A stretch of DNA of 64,000 bases from Thereva unica (lineage: Eukaryota > Arthropoda > Insecta > Diptera > Therevidae). A model generated the notes under the pieces. The model was not told the origin of the DNA, did no database searches, and saw nothing but the letters and a program-made list of their open reading frames with translations. The first letter of the stretch is position 1; each line of letters begins with the position of its first letter. The stretch is from assembly GCA_949987705.1 (NCBI GenBank), contig OX465285.1, forward strand, positions 92,203,975-92,267,974, in the 5' to 3' direction. The translations under genes and the position numbers were made by a program. Of this stretch, positions 34,681-46,165 are shown one piece after another.

Positions 34681-35175
34681 GGGGCCTCGGTAGTCTAGGG
34701 GTAAGGCGCCTGACTACTATCCCAAGAGGTCCCGGGTTCGAATCCCGGTGGTGCCACGGTCCTAGCCTTTCCCAATTTCCCGCCTACATAACTTTCCTTC
34801 TTTCTTCTTCCCTCTTTACATTCCTGATTCCTCCTGTCATAGCCTTCACTAGTTCTCTTCCACGCTCCACCAAGCGCATGCCATCGGTTGGTTGAAGAGA
34901 TTCAACTCGTTTCAGGAGGCATAACACTCCAGCGAGTTGTTCTCGATGCCCCGATGTCAGAGTCGCGAAATGGTTGAGAGTTGGTGGAATAAAAATATCG
35001 CAATCAGGTTGTGACAGTTCCTTCCTCTCTTCTTTCTCTCTCTCTTCTCTCTATCTTCCGGCTAGAGCTGCTGTTCGACGGTGTATATGGAAAAAAATAG
35101 ATTGTCGACAGTACAAAGGGACTTTCCCTAAGCCTCTAGTCTGCCACATAAAAAAAAAAAAAAAAAAAAAAAAAA
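34681..35175 (+). mobile_element. tRNA-derived SINE with poly(A) tail
   Basis: The 5' head resembles a tRNA and carries an A box (TAGTCTAGGGGT, 34691-34702) and a perfect B box (GGTTCGAATCC, 34735-34745) inside a paired T arm (CCGGG/CCCGG). These are RNA polymerase III internal promoter elements. The anticodon arm does not fold properly and the acceptor stem is mismatched, so it is not a working tRNA gene. A body of about 330 bp follows, then a 3' tail (35108-35150: AGTACAAAGGG, CCTAAGCCTCTAGTCT, CACAT) and 26 A residues. It encodes no protein and depends on a LINE enzyme. The tail resembles the 3' end of the jockey-like LINE in this window. Confidence 0.88.
34691..34745 (+). promoter_or_regulatory. 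Pol III internal promoter (A and B boxes) of the SINE
   Basis: The A-box-like TAGTCTAGGGGT and the consensus B box GGTTCGAATCC are 32 nt apart, within the normal tRNA-gene range. They would direct RNA polymerase III to start near 34681. Confidence 0.8.
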
Positions 35176-37259
35176 TTAACACGACGTAACATCTCTGTGC
35201 TCTGGTTTTTTTTTGCATACTTTTAGGTAGACTTAAAAAAATTCTATTTATATGCAATTATGCATACTTTTAGGGTAATTTTTCTCTCTTTTGAATCTAG
35301 ATGATGAGGAATTCGTCGGACGAAAATTTGGTATTAAACTATTCAGGATGGTTTTTTTTTGATGATGGTAAGGAATGTAGTGCTGCGATCTTAGTACGTG
35401 GTAAATAATTCTCGGTATATTGATTTATGTTAGTAGAGTTAAAAATAAATCAGTTATATTTTTTCTCTCCAAGTCCCTCAGAGTATGACAAAAGTCATTT
35501 TCTTCCTAAACTAGGGCCTTTTAAGCTCTGCGATCGCTCAATTTTTGCTTGACAAATTTATCGATTATCGAAGTTCGAGATACACGAACCGGGCCCTGGT
35601 TTTAAACGGTTCTAAGTTCCAACAAATAAGTATACTTTCAGTTGATTAATTTCTTAAAACCCATATTCTTTAGGAGCTACGAAATATAAACGGACTACGA
35701 GTATTCTATTGAAGCCATTGAAAAGAGCTGTTCCACATCCGAGGAAAATTCCAAAACATGCAACACGTTTCGTCCTTCGATCCTCTATCATCACACACGC
35801 TGGGAATCTATTTAAAAATTAATCGAAATATATAATATATTTTTTTTTCATGTAATTCAACCGAAGAAGCGATTTCAGGAAACGAAATTATTCCGCCTTG
35901 CTTGCTCCATTTGCCAAATTTCTTGACCTTGAGAATATAGACGACACACATCGGCAAGGAATTTTCTTTTTTTTTTTGGTCCTGATTTCCTAGAACTTTT
36001 GTGCTCTCATGTTCACTCTCCAGGAACCGCCTTCATGCTTCCATACTTCTAGTCCCCAGTCCCCCCCCCCGGTGTAAGTATAAAAATGCCTGGATAAACT
36101 GCAAAGTTTATAATGTTATCAATCTCTATCTGGTAAAAGATGCTATAAAACCGAACGATATTGGAAGCTATTGAAGCTGCTAAAGTAAAAACGGGCAAAG
36201 ATTGGATGAAATTTTTCGAAAGCAGCCCTGCCAGCGTCACTTTTGTATATATCCTGTACAATATTTCCTTTATTTTTGGGTGATGGAAGGGCTCTGGGTG
36301 ACGGTGAGGATTCTGATGTTGGTGGATATGCGCCGAAAAACTTTAGTCATTCATCCCCCGCCCAACCCCAACCTCAATCAAGGCGAAATGATAAAATTCC
36401 GTTTCATAAAATTTCCTGTGCCCATTCAATTACATAACCTCCAAACAAAAAAAATCCTTACAGAAAAAGGACGGTAGTTTTAATGAATTCTCACAGGACC
36501 TCAGCCTTTTGATCCTCGCTTAAGAATTATTTGCTTAATGTTTTCCCTGTAAACTTTCGGACCGCATTCTTCCATTTCCCGTTTTTGTGATACTCGGAAA
36601 AATCGCAGTTTTCCATGAGAAGGCAAATTACTTTAACGGGTTTTAAATTGAGTAAGGGTCTACCTCAATAGTTGAGTTGGTCCTGCTTTTCCTCGCTCCC
36701 ATGGGGCAGAGCTTTCTCTCTTCTCTATACATGAATCCACCCTAACTAAAGGCATCAGGGGGATTCCCTTAAAGTTTAATACAGAGAAAATATCCTTCAG
36801 TTGCGTTACGTTAAGCGCAAGGACTCGCCTCGCAGGAATTTTATAGGAAAATGTACTTTGAGCTTAATTTAAAGAGAAGTTGATTTGACAGTGCTGGGAG
36901 CATTGTGGAGTGGCGCCGCTGCTGTTGAAAGTTTTTTATGTTACTTAATTCTTTAAGAAGTTTCGAGAAAGTAATAAAATACAAAACAAAGCAAATTTAT
37001 GAAAAGCCCTTGGTGTAAAAGGATCCTCGAGCAGATTATCCTTTTGCGATTCATTGAGGAAGAAACAACGTCGAGCAGCATTTGATCATTTTCAAGAGAA
37101 AGGGGGAAGTTTAATGGATTACAAAAAGCATTTTAATGGAGATGCTACAATAGGGAATTGTAATTTGTGAGTAAGTAGTCTACTACTTTGATCCTAGCAG
37201 CAACTTTGTTCAAGCGCAAATGCATTGTATCTTGTTCTCTATTCGTTGGTTCATTGCTT
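35176..37259. other. No gene seen
   Basis: AT-rich sequence. Near 35577-35597 GATACACGAACCGGGCCCTGG resembles one end of the 9104-9361 TIR element, but I could not find a convincing partner end. The C run near 36061-36070 and overlapping ORFs at 36.05-36.48 kb on both strands show no domain. Confidence 0.4.
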
Positions 37260-37990
37260 TTATCATTTGACTGTTCGGGACTTGATCTTGACTCTTGGAG
37301 AGTAGATTATATTCAGCCCATATCAAAAATGCAATGTATCCGCTGCTTTTGATTGAGCATTGCACCCGACTCAGCTAATTAAACTCTATACTATTGGTAC
37401 TGCCTCAGCTATAAAGAACTGAATTGAGATTTTCCTTTGTGGCCATTCAATCGCTCTAGTACTGCATGGAGTAGTATTTAAACTCTATCACTGGGCTGCT
37501 CCAGGTTGTCAATCCTATCAATCGCCTTTTTTGACCTTTGTAAACGACCTTTTCGCCTTAATGCCTTATTTCCAGTAACACCGACTTACGATTCCTAGCT
37601 AGGTTTAGCTAGACACATCTTAGGGACCAATCTTGTAATCTTTCAGCCACGTAGCCTCTCGGTTGACCGGTTATTTTCTTATTCATAGCATATTTTTAGG
37701 TGTTATTTTTTCTTGCTTACTTCAAAGTGCGAATTTAAAAGAAACTTGGTACTATACGATCTTTGTACGTTTAGTACCATGATAAAAGATAAACACGTAC
37801 CAGATCCTGTCTTGACGATCGCGGACTTCTGTCAGTTATAATCAGCAAGGATTTGAAGTCATTTTTTATTGAGGCGTAAAATTGGGTCGAAGCCAATGCT
37901 TCCAAAACACAGTAAAGTACAGTATTATATCCAACAAAACCAAGCAGACTTATACATCCGTCTTAGCTGATCAATTCTTAACTATATTAG
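37260..37990 (+). mobile_element. Jockey-like RT relic
   Basis: Broken frames contain LDSWRVDYIQPISK-like sequence (about 37290-37330), a GAAPGCQSYQSPFLTFVNDL-like form of the GVPQGSVLSP...NDL block (about 37490-37560), and SSIN.DLKSIFYWGVKNWVE then NASKTQ (about 37840-37910), equivalent to the 'SINRDIESILHWGEMNRIEF' block of the 6.3 kb copy. Numerous frameshifts. No 3' end is attached. Confidence 0.7.
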
Positions 37991-38043
37991 ATTAGATTTA
38001 GGAAGGATTGACCATATATATTCCAATAATCGGTAACGACGCC

Positions 38044-38132
38044 ATTTTTTTATGTGAAAGACTAGAGTCTTAGGAAAGGCGCTTTATACTGTTGACAATC
38101 TATTTTTTTCGTATTGAGCGCAATGTCGAACG
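38044..38132 (-). mobile_element. SINE 3'-tail fragment (second copy)
   Basis: The reverse complement reads GTTCGACATTG, CGAAAAAAATAGATTGTCAA, CAGTATAAAGCGCCTTTCCT, AAGACTCTAGTCTTTCACAT and AAAAAAA. The SINE at 35.05-35.16 kb has the corresponding GTTCGACGGTG, AAAAAAATAGATTGTCGACA, GTACAAAGGGACTTTCCC, TAAGCCTCTAGTCTGCCACA and T then A run. The match extends past the LINE-like tail into the SINE body, so this is a 5'-truncated or decayed SINE copy. Confidence 0.75.
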
Positions 38133-38450
38133 GCACTTTTTACACTTAAGTAAGTGGCTGCAACTAAGCGTGAAAAGAAAAAAAGGCCTTGATTCACATA
38201 CAGGCCGCCGGCAGGCCATGGTCGGAAGTTTTCTTGCATTGAGGCCAAGATAACCACGTACTCACCTTCCGTCAACTGGATGGGGCTTGAAGTTCAAGAA
38301 AACTGACATAAATCGTGTGTAGGCATTTATCGTCAGTCCTTGCCTGAAGATCTGACCTTTTATTCAGACTGAAAATTTCGTTGAGGCTATGAACATTTTT
38401 GCACTTGAATTCACAACCTGTAACGCTAAATTGTCGTCTTCGCCTGTGTA

Positions 38451-38997
38451 CCAGGGCTGTCCGATAAGTATTTAGCTTCACCGCCCGATGGCGCCACTAT
38501 CGCAAGGGAAATTTACTATAGTGTAGTACATTCTCGTAGACTCCCAAAATTTCAGCCGTGTCAGTTTGGGCTACTCCCAAAATTTCAGCCGAACCGAACC
38601 CGAAGTTTTGTTTTGACCGCTTGTAGAATCCGGCATGTCCGCGGATTTAAGAAAAATGGAAAACCGGCAACGGTCAAATTGGTCGAATTAGGCTATGAAC
38701 TGCTGCCCCATCCATCATATTCTCCAGATTTGGTCCCCTATGACTTCTTTTTGTTTCCAAACTCTAAAAAGTCACTCGCAGGACAGAAATTTGAGACGAA
38801 TGAGGAAGTTATTGCCATCACGAAAGCCTACTTCGTAGACCTCCAGAAAACGTTTTTTTCGGACGGGTTAAAGAAGTTGGAGCATCACTGGGTCAAGTGT
38901 ATCGAGCTAAAAGGAGACTATGTTGAGAAATAAATAGCCACTTTTCCAAAATTTTCGTATTTCTTTTGTAGGCTAAGTACTTATCGGACCGCCCTCA
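38451..38997 (+). mobile_element. Internally deleted mariner element, 547 bp, TA-flanked
   Basis: The left TIR CCAGGGCTGTCCGATAAGTA and the reverse complement of the right end, TGAGGGCGGTCCGATAAGTA, match at 17 of 20 bases. TA dinucleotides flank both ends (38449-38450 and 38998-38999). A frame at 38613-38933 encodes the transposase C-terminus: HPSYSPDLVPYDFFLFPNSK, FETNEEVIAITKAYFVDLQK, and SDGLKKLEHHWVKCIELKGD then YVEK and a stop. The last catalytic Asp (in SPDLVPYDFF) is kept, but the first two and the DNA-binding domain are gone. Full-length mariners are about 1.3 kb. The word CTCCCAAAATTTCAGCCG occurs twice at the 5' side (about 38540 and 38574). Confidence 0.9.
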
Positions 38998-40303
38998 TAT
39001 TTAGAGAATTATAAGGTCACCTGCAGTCCACGGCCTGTCAGGCGAATGCCTCAAATCTGCATCCTTCGGTCAGACTGAGTAATGTGTGGCGTTCTTTGGG
39101 CCGTACCTTCAGATTTTACCTGTATATGTAATAGGGGATTTTAGTTAGCTACAGTTAATGTAGTGTTTTTAATTGAGCTTGAGATTCTGGAAAATTTTAT
39201 AAACATTGTTAATTCTGCCTTGAAGACCTAAAACTCCCCTAAAAAGGCGAATTTTACTCCGCTTATAAATGACAAAACAGCAGCACTGGCCTAAACGCTT
39301 CGAAATACGAACGTTGGACGTTTGACATTGTACATTCGTAGTTGGAGCATCGACCACATGATGCGACCTACGTTGAAGCGTATCCATAGCTTCTTGTAGA
39401 GCCGACTTTAGATCGTGTAATCGATGTTTATCAGTATTTATCTCTTTAATATACCGCTGCCACCGAAGATTTGAAAGCAACTCGTAAAATTTTGGCTCTA
39501 TTTATCTGTCCCTTTAAAATGACATCTTTCGTCCAAAGGCCCTGTATAATAAAATTTCTCCTCCCACAAAACACCAGCTTTGTTGGAGTATTTCAAAAAT
39601 TACAGGACACTACGGTTTCTATAGCTTCTCCGTCTGATACACACCCTGAAAAAATATTTTAGTATTACCATTTTAATTAATATTGAAAACTCAAAATCCC
39701 TGTCCCAAAACAAAATTGTTCTGACCAGCTTGTGAGCTAAACCAGTCCAGGACCTTCCTGATTAACTTTCTTCGTTTCAAAATTTCTATACAGTGAACTC
39801 ATATCCTGCCCCCTTGATTTCGCTACTTAATCCCTGTTATAATTCGCTTTCAAATTTCCAACACACTTTTTTTTGATACATGAGTATTTTCAAAAAAAAA
39901 AAAAAATCCTTTTGGTTTCGAAATATCCCTTTTACTCTTTATAAATATCCTAAAAAAATTTCCCATTTGATCCCTAAAATTTTGAAGAGAAAACGTGCGC
40001 AAATGAAAATTTCTGCATGGAAAATAGCAAATTTCCTCCCTTAAATTTTCTCACCACACTATGAAAATGCTTAGAATTCACCATATTCCTGGAGAGTGGA
40101 AAATGTGTTGGGAATTTTATGTATGGAATTTTGCTAGGGATGTACGCAAGTCTACCACAGTAAGGCGCCGATTTTGCAGAATTTCTTGTGTAGGAGAGAT
40201 TCTGAAATTCCCGGAATAAAAGGGCATGAAAAAGTGCTCGAAATTTTCATGTTTTTTTCCTTTTTGGGGTATTTTTGCCCAGCACATTTCCTTGGGAGCC
40301 AGA

Positions 40304-40347
<44 letters not shown>

Positions 40348-43300
40348 CTATATTTGTTTGGAGTTTTTGGCAAAGAGTGGAGCCTAGTGTGTATGATTAT
40401 ATGGTTATAGGGGCTGCCCCGGTTTGTATTGGTATGTGTTAGGGGATATTATTGTGAAAAGGGAAAAAAATATTTTATATATGTAGGTATATATGTATAT
40501 ACTATATTGAAAGGGGCATCCTTATTCTACTGTTCCTGTGATTCCACTCTCACAAATACGCACATCTGGCCATATTCGCCTATTTTCGAATGTGTGGAAA
40601 ATCTGTGATTTTGGAGCCAGTCTCCAAGCGTCTACCGTTTATGACGCCACGATGTCTTCTTGTTAAAATTCAATTTTCTTTTTAAAAATAAAATTATGAA
40701 AGGAAAAAATTTAGTTTGTTGTTTTTTTTTATATATAAATATATAAATGAAAAAAAGAAGAAGGAGGAATAAAAAAAACTTATTTTTGAATAAAAATTAA
40801 TAATTAAAAAAAAATTTAATATTTTATATAAAAATGAAATAAAGTTTTTGAGTAAATAACAACAGAAAAAATAAAAAAATAACAAAAAAATAAAGGACAA
40901 TAGTAGTAGAAAGTAGCTTTATTGTTTTTATTTGTTTTTCTATTTAACAATTTATAAAAAACAAAAAATAAAAAAAGGAAAGTATCCACCAAAATTATCA
41001 CCTGGATTTTGGATACTCATACTCCATATACCTGGGGAGCATGTAAGGTGACAATGCGGATGTTGTTGATTAGTGTTTCCTTCTGGTGAAGAGTGACAGA
41101 GGGTTATATAGATTTGTGTGTTTAGCACTTGTTATCCTTTTATTATTAGATATTATTATTTACATTTTTTATATTTAAAATTTAATTTGAAAAAAAGTGT
41201 TTTAAAATAAAAATTTAACAAAAAAAAAATTGTTTCACGCCTTTATTTTCATATCGAAAAAAAAAAAAAAAAAAATAAAAAAAGTGTTTTAAAGTGTTTT
41301 TGATTTTTATTTAATTTTTTATTGCTGTTGTTATTTATCACATCCTTGATTTATATATAAAAAAATCCTTATTTTTGATCCTGTTTTCCTCGTTTTTTTT
41401 GTTTTTGTTTGTTTGTTACACATCGTAAACATGTGAGTGGAAAAAGTGTTGTGCATTTTGTGCTAGATATTTTTTAAGTATAAATTTAAAGAGAAAAAGA
41501 TAAAAAATAAGGAAAAAAGGCGTGGGAAAATGTAAAAAATAAAAATAAATTTTTTTTTAAATAAACATAAATTTAAGAAAAAAAAAATCTGGAAACTGGA
41601 AAAATAAATAAATAAATACACTTCAATGTATGATGATGATGATAAAAAACTTCAGTAGAGCAACAAATGGATTATAATAAAAAAAGGATTAATTCATCCA
41701 GGATAAAATTGAGATTTAACTGTAAGCATTTAAAATATTATTTAAACTTCTTTAAAATATTTTTATTAATTTTTTTAAAGTGGTTTTTCCTGAGAAATTT
41801 GTTTAAATTTTTACGGTACGTCTGTTTAAAATATTAGTACATGTGTTAACCAGACTTTTTAGTGATAACCAAGGTGTTTCCCCCGCTTTTTGGGATATTT
41901 TTAAAAGTTATAATGGGTTTAGTGATTAAAATTAACACCCTAGGATTTTTTAACACCAAAAAATATTTAAGGGATGTTTTCCATGTTACAAATAACAACA
42001 AAACACCATTCAGAGATTCCTTTACTAAATTGCTAAAAGCCAATTTTAGTCACTTTCCTCTTAAGCTGATAAACTTTTTACCCTCTTAAAAATATAAGGG
42101 TGGCACATCCTTTATTTTTCTTTTTTCGTCCTTTCTATACATCTTTTCATATTTTTAACATCTTCTATAACTTTCACAGTTTTTCTTCTTTTCCTTTTTA
42201 CTTTGACGTTTCTCATTTTTGTCTGTCCCCCTACCCCCTATACTCTACTTAACCATCGTCTGTCCTGTTTATATATATGTATATAGGCTATATTTGCTGT
42301 ATATATATATATACAAACATCATCTTGGCACTTTGAAAATGTTCAAGCGTCTCCTGCTGGCTGAAACATCCCTCTCTCTATGCCCTACCCCAAACCCCGT
42401 TCTTTTTTAAGTGGCTGCTTAATTCCATTCACGTACGTCATTTCGCATAAAATGAAATGAATTTGTCGGTGGCTGGTATATAGAGTAGAAGGACGGATAG
42501 AGCGCGCCGCCGACACCAACAATTTTATATATACACCACCCACCCCCCGAAAAAAAACCACCCTATTTCTTTTCCAAAAAAAAAAAAAAAAAAATAATAA
42601 TACCAAAGAAAACTGGGTAGCCTATACTCACCATCCCAAACGTTTATCGGTGGCTTTCGGTTTCGAGTAAGGGATTCGTTAATGGTGTTTGATTATGGTT
42701 GCAGTGAAAGTTTTATGAAAGAAAATATATATCTATGTATGTATGTATATAAAAGCGTGTATTTAGATTGTAGATATACACGCAAAATAATCTGAAAGAA
42801 CACAGATATACAAAACAGGAAATAAAGATTGGATGGAAATGTATTCTAATGATGACCTAAAAAAATATATACATACAAACATATATATGCAAAATGAACA
42901 CAGAGAGTAAAAGACAAGCCTATAGAGAATTTCCTCTGATTTACTATCATCGTCATTTTGATACGCGCGGGGGTAAGATCACGCGGTGAATAAATTGTGA
43001 TTCGCGTGTAATGAAGCTATCGGTCTTTTTTAAAGGGATGCCGCTGAAACGACAGGAAGTTGCGTGTAGAGGTGTATCTCATAGTCCCCCCACCCCATCC
43101 ACCCCCCGGCACCACTTATACCTAACAGTTCTCACCTATATAAAAAATATACCCTGTTGTCACCGCATTCACCTCCACCCCACCTAACTCTCAGGCTGAA
43201 GCTCAGCAATACCCACTTTCAGTGTCTTTTACTTTCTGATGTGTATTACTGTGTTTTTCGTTACGGCGGCGGGGTGGGGGTGGGTTGAGGTTGTTGTAGA

Positions 43301-44700
43301 TGGTTTTATATGGTGTATGTTGTCGGGGAAGTAAATATTTTTGCCACGGTTTTATCCTTGCTTTGGTATTTCCTTGTGTTTTAGCAAATTATCGTAAATC
43401 AGCTTTTATAACACACGAATTTGTCTAGCTTAAATGTGGCAAAGCATTTAGAGGGATTTAAGATAAGCATGAGATTTTTAGTAGTGTTTGGTGTGCAATG
43501 TTAGTATATATGTACATATATATAGTAAAATGAGAACTAACTGAAATTACTCTCTTAAGTCGGGCTAAGAACTACACTATACAAGCCCTTAATGATAATG
43601 TCTGTAAGCTGGTTTAACCACTTTAAGTTGATTACTTTTCAAGTAGGATGATAATAGATTTTATTGTCGTATCTCTCCACTGGGATTTTCTTATATTATT
43701 ATAACACTAATATACATTAACACAAAACCATAATACCATAACCTTAAATTTGATAACAAAAAAAAAAACAACCTTTAACACACATTTTCATGATAAGATT
43801 TATACAGATAAGAACAAAACCATTATAATATAATATCTGCAATTAATCCACACAAATTCTCTTTTATTTATTTTTCATACTACTTTCACCCATTTACAAT
43901 ATTTATTTTCCTATTCACCCCAATAGATGCATTATCGTGAAAATACACACATATAATTCACGTGTCATTAAATAACCATCATCATCATAAAAATACCTTT
44001 AGAGCAGAAAATCACAAGGTTAAACAGAAATCGATTTGGGTCATGGCCGTTCATTTATTTCTGTTGAAGATTTATCAGAGGGGATTATTATTAATTTCCT
44101 TCTCCCTTTATACATATATGTATATGTATATATATAGTATTTTTGTTGTAACATTTTCAATGAAACACACACAGAATGTAGATAATATAGGGTTGAGGGT
44201 GAAACGGGGTTTTTAGGGTAGAAATACTACACTAGGGGGTTAACGAAGTACCATATATTAATCTCTCTGTAGAAAATTACAATTTCTTTTTTGTTGTACT
44301 TGTATTTGTTCTTTTGTTTCATATACACATATTTGTTTTCTTGTATATCCTTGAGATTTTAGTCTCTTATTTGATGAATTTCATATTCTATGAATTATAG
44401 GAAATATGGGACTTTATGTCTAGCATTATCTTGGAATTGTATCGGGTATTATGTTGGAACATTTCTTGCATAAAAGATAAAACTGTGTTGTAATTTCCTT
44501 ACATGTTTCCTCTTGAGATTTTGGCAACGTTACTACACCCTTTTCTACATTTTGAAATATCGCCAAGAGCTTGAAAGTAAAAAAATTGGCTGTCAACAAT
44601 TTTGATGAAAATATTACTACTGCAGCCATAAGTTTTGTCGTCTATATTGAGACAAATTGGTTGGGCGGAATTTTAATCTATTATAAAATGATTTGTTGGG
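38998..44700. other. Long AT-rich gene-free region
   Basis: No ORF with a recognisable family. Very AT-rich, with A/T homopolymers (for example 41259-41280) and short TATA/TATG repeats. A (TG)20 microsatellite is listed separately. A block at 42.62-43.26 kb is richer in GC with CGCGCG and CACGCGGTGA words and C-rich tracts. It shows no coding feature and could be regulatory. Confidence 0.45.
40307..40346. repeat. (TG)20 microsatellite
   Basis: An uninterrupted run of 20 TG units, preceded by GTA and followed by AC. It would be length-polymorphic in a population. Confidence 0.97.
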
Positions 44701-44754
44701 TTTTTGACCCAGCGGAAGGTACTCCTCCTTGTTCAGATGGTAGCGTGGAACTGC

Positions 44755-45030
44755 CTTTGTCGGATGGTTAGGGTGATTCACTTGTTTCAGGAGCTACACC
44801 ACTTCGACAAGGATGTCTCATGCTATCCCCGACCGTTACATCTCTGGCTCCGCCGGCTGCAATATAAAGACTTTGCAATATCAACCCCGTTATCAAAATT
44901 ATTTGCTTTAATTTTTGTAACACTGCAATTTTTCAAGTTTGCTTCTTTAATCCCTCGTAGGACATAGGGCGGAAACCGCCCTATAGTCAAGCGGACTCTG
45001 TTTTGTGCGACAGCTCGCAGCTCCATCTAA
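44755..45030. pseudogene. Reverse transcriptase trace, family uncertain
   Basis: On the plus strand DSLVSGATPLRQGCLMLSP (44773-44830) resembles the 'G.RQGC.LSP' motif of RTE/CR1-type RT. Nothing convincing follows in frame. On the reverse strand at 45026-44940 an ELRAVAQNRV-type stretch precedes RPMSYEGLKK-like sequence, and that word is shared with 33243-33276. These could be two overlapping old TE pieces. Confidence 0.4.
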
Positions 45031-45239
45031 GATCTCCCAGTTGTTGCAGTCTCTGCTAATACGTACTTACATAATCTCTTCCACATTGTTATAGTTCTTC
45101 CAACTCGACAAATTCCTTGCGGATTCCAGCCTGTTTGGATAAATTCTCGTTTTCGCGTTGCAACATTTTTTTAATTCGATTCTCTGAGTAAAAACGAGCT
45201 TCACCTGAAACAGCTTGAAACAGGCATGCACAGGTCAAA

Positions 45240-45510
45240 ACGTAGAATAAAAATAAGACTCGCCTAATCTAGCCTGTAGCAAGTATGCAAAAACGTCTAC
45301 ATGGAACCTAAATAAGACACTGTATGCCTGAGTAAAAATTCCATTAATTCAAATGCAGCCCGCAACAGTCACGTACCGATAAAAGACGCATGGAAGAATC
45401 CAAGCGAAGCACTATACGTTCTCACTTTTTTAGGCTAAATGAAGCAAAATTGTAACTTTAAGAACTTGAATGGGACGAAGAAAATGAAAAATTATCTTGG
45501 TGTCAATAAA
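45240..45510 (+). repeat. Repeat arm upstream of 5S-like copy A
   Basis: Segments such as ATGCCTGAGTAAAAATTCCA, CAGCCCGCAACAGTCACGTA, ATAAAAGACGCATGGAAGAA, TCCAAGCGAAGCACTATACG and GGGACGAAGAAAATGAAAAA line up in order with the sequence upstream of copy B on the reverse strand (60100-59890). So copies A and B share about 250 bp 5' of the 5S part. It is non-coding and may be old 5S rDNA spacer or the body of a mobile element. Confidence 0.7.
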
Positions 45511-45628
45511 GGGCTCCATTACCACATTCAACAGACCAGTTCTTGCTCCTTTGAGTATGTTAAGCAGCATTAGAATTGGTTAGTAGTTAGTTGGGGGACG
45601 GCTTGGTAAAACGATATTGCCTTTTTGG
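45511..45628 (+). pseudogene. 5S rRNA-like pseudogene, copy A
   Basis: GCTCCATTACCACATTCAAC, AGACCAGTTCTTG, TATGTTAAGCAGCATTAGAA, TTGGTTAGTAGTTAGTTGGG, GGACGGCTTGG and a closing ATATTGCCTTTTT follow insect 5S rRNA along about 118 nt, including the intragenic control region and a T-run terminator position. Many substitutions disrupt the helices, so it is unlikely to give a functional rRNA. Confidence 0.8.
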
Positions 45629-45849
45629 AATGATCGATAATTTAATTACCGATTACGAATACACTCATATCTGTAGCATGCACACGACAAGCAGGAACAT
45701 TTTTAGATTATCATGCCTGTAACGAGCTTCCATACTTCTGGTGGCGCATTTTTAGACTTTCGTGAGCCTGTATACCTCTCGTAACCAAACACCTTTTTCA
45801 AGTAAGTTACTTTTACTCGGATCTACTTCTTAACCGTCTAACAACAAAA

Positions 45850-46165
45850 GGGTGCTTGCATATTTCTTCCCTTTCCAGGAATTCAACCGCTAGGTCTATC
45901 ATCACCTCCTTTACCACACTGAAGACTGTTATTAATTTATCCGGTTCTCTATTTCTTCTTTAGTACGACATGATAAGACCAAACCTTAATAGGAAGTGAA
46001 CTGAAGTTAGGTGCCATTGCATATGAATGTACAAAAGTGACCAAAGTGGATGTTACATCTACTTCAGTGGAAGTTACGTCTACTTCACTCCTACGTTACT
46101 TTTCATTTAGATTTGGCCTATAAACTGGTAGTACAAAGGGTGACTCCTAAGCTTAAAAAATGCAT
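45850..46165 (+). mobile_element. Jockey-like 3' end, split by a MITE
   Basis: The sequence around 45925-45975 (ending TACGACATGATA) and 46120-46165 (AAACTGGTAGTACAAAGGGT, GACTCCTAAGCTTAAAAAA) together match the 3' end of the 6.3-7.8 kb element (ACGACATGACGGACTGGTAG...). The 144-bp MITE at 45976-46119 sits between them. Confidence 0.78.
45976..46119. mobile_element. AGGCCAAACC-family MITE, copy 2 (144 bp)
   Basis: The left end AGACCAAACCTTAATAGG and right end CATTTAGATTTGGCCT are diverged forms of the copy 1 termini, flanked by ATA on each side (45973-45975 and 46120-46122). The interior (GCATATGAATGTA, ACTTCAGTGGAAGTTACGTC, CTACGTTACTTTTCATTTAG) matches copy 1 in the opposite orientation. 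It interrupts a jockey-like 3' end. Confidence 0.85.

Noticed and set aside
34681..34755. A genuine tRNA gene
   Set aside because: The B box and T arm are perfect, but the anticodon arm does not pair, the acceptor stem has mismatches, and the unit continues into a SINE body with poly(A).
34660..35190. Target-site duplication of the SINE (ACGTAAT / ACGTAAC)
   Set aside because: Only about 7-8 bases match and the left copy is not adjacent to the element start, so it could be chance.
40694..41001. Reverse-strand ORFs of 60-68 codons with apparent transmembrane character
   Set aside because: They arise from A/T-rich low-complexity sequence that encodes F, L, I, Y and K by composition alone.
45511..45628. 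Functional 5S rRNA gene
   Set aside because: Too many substitutions in the helices, a single dispersed copy rather than an array, and the other two copies are equally decayed.
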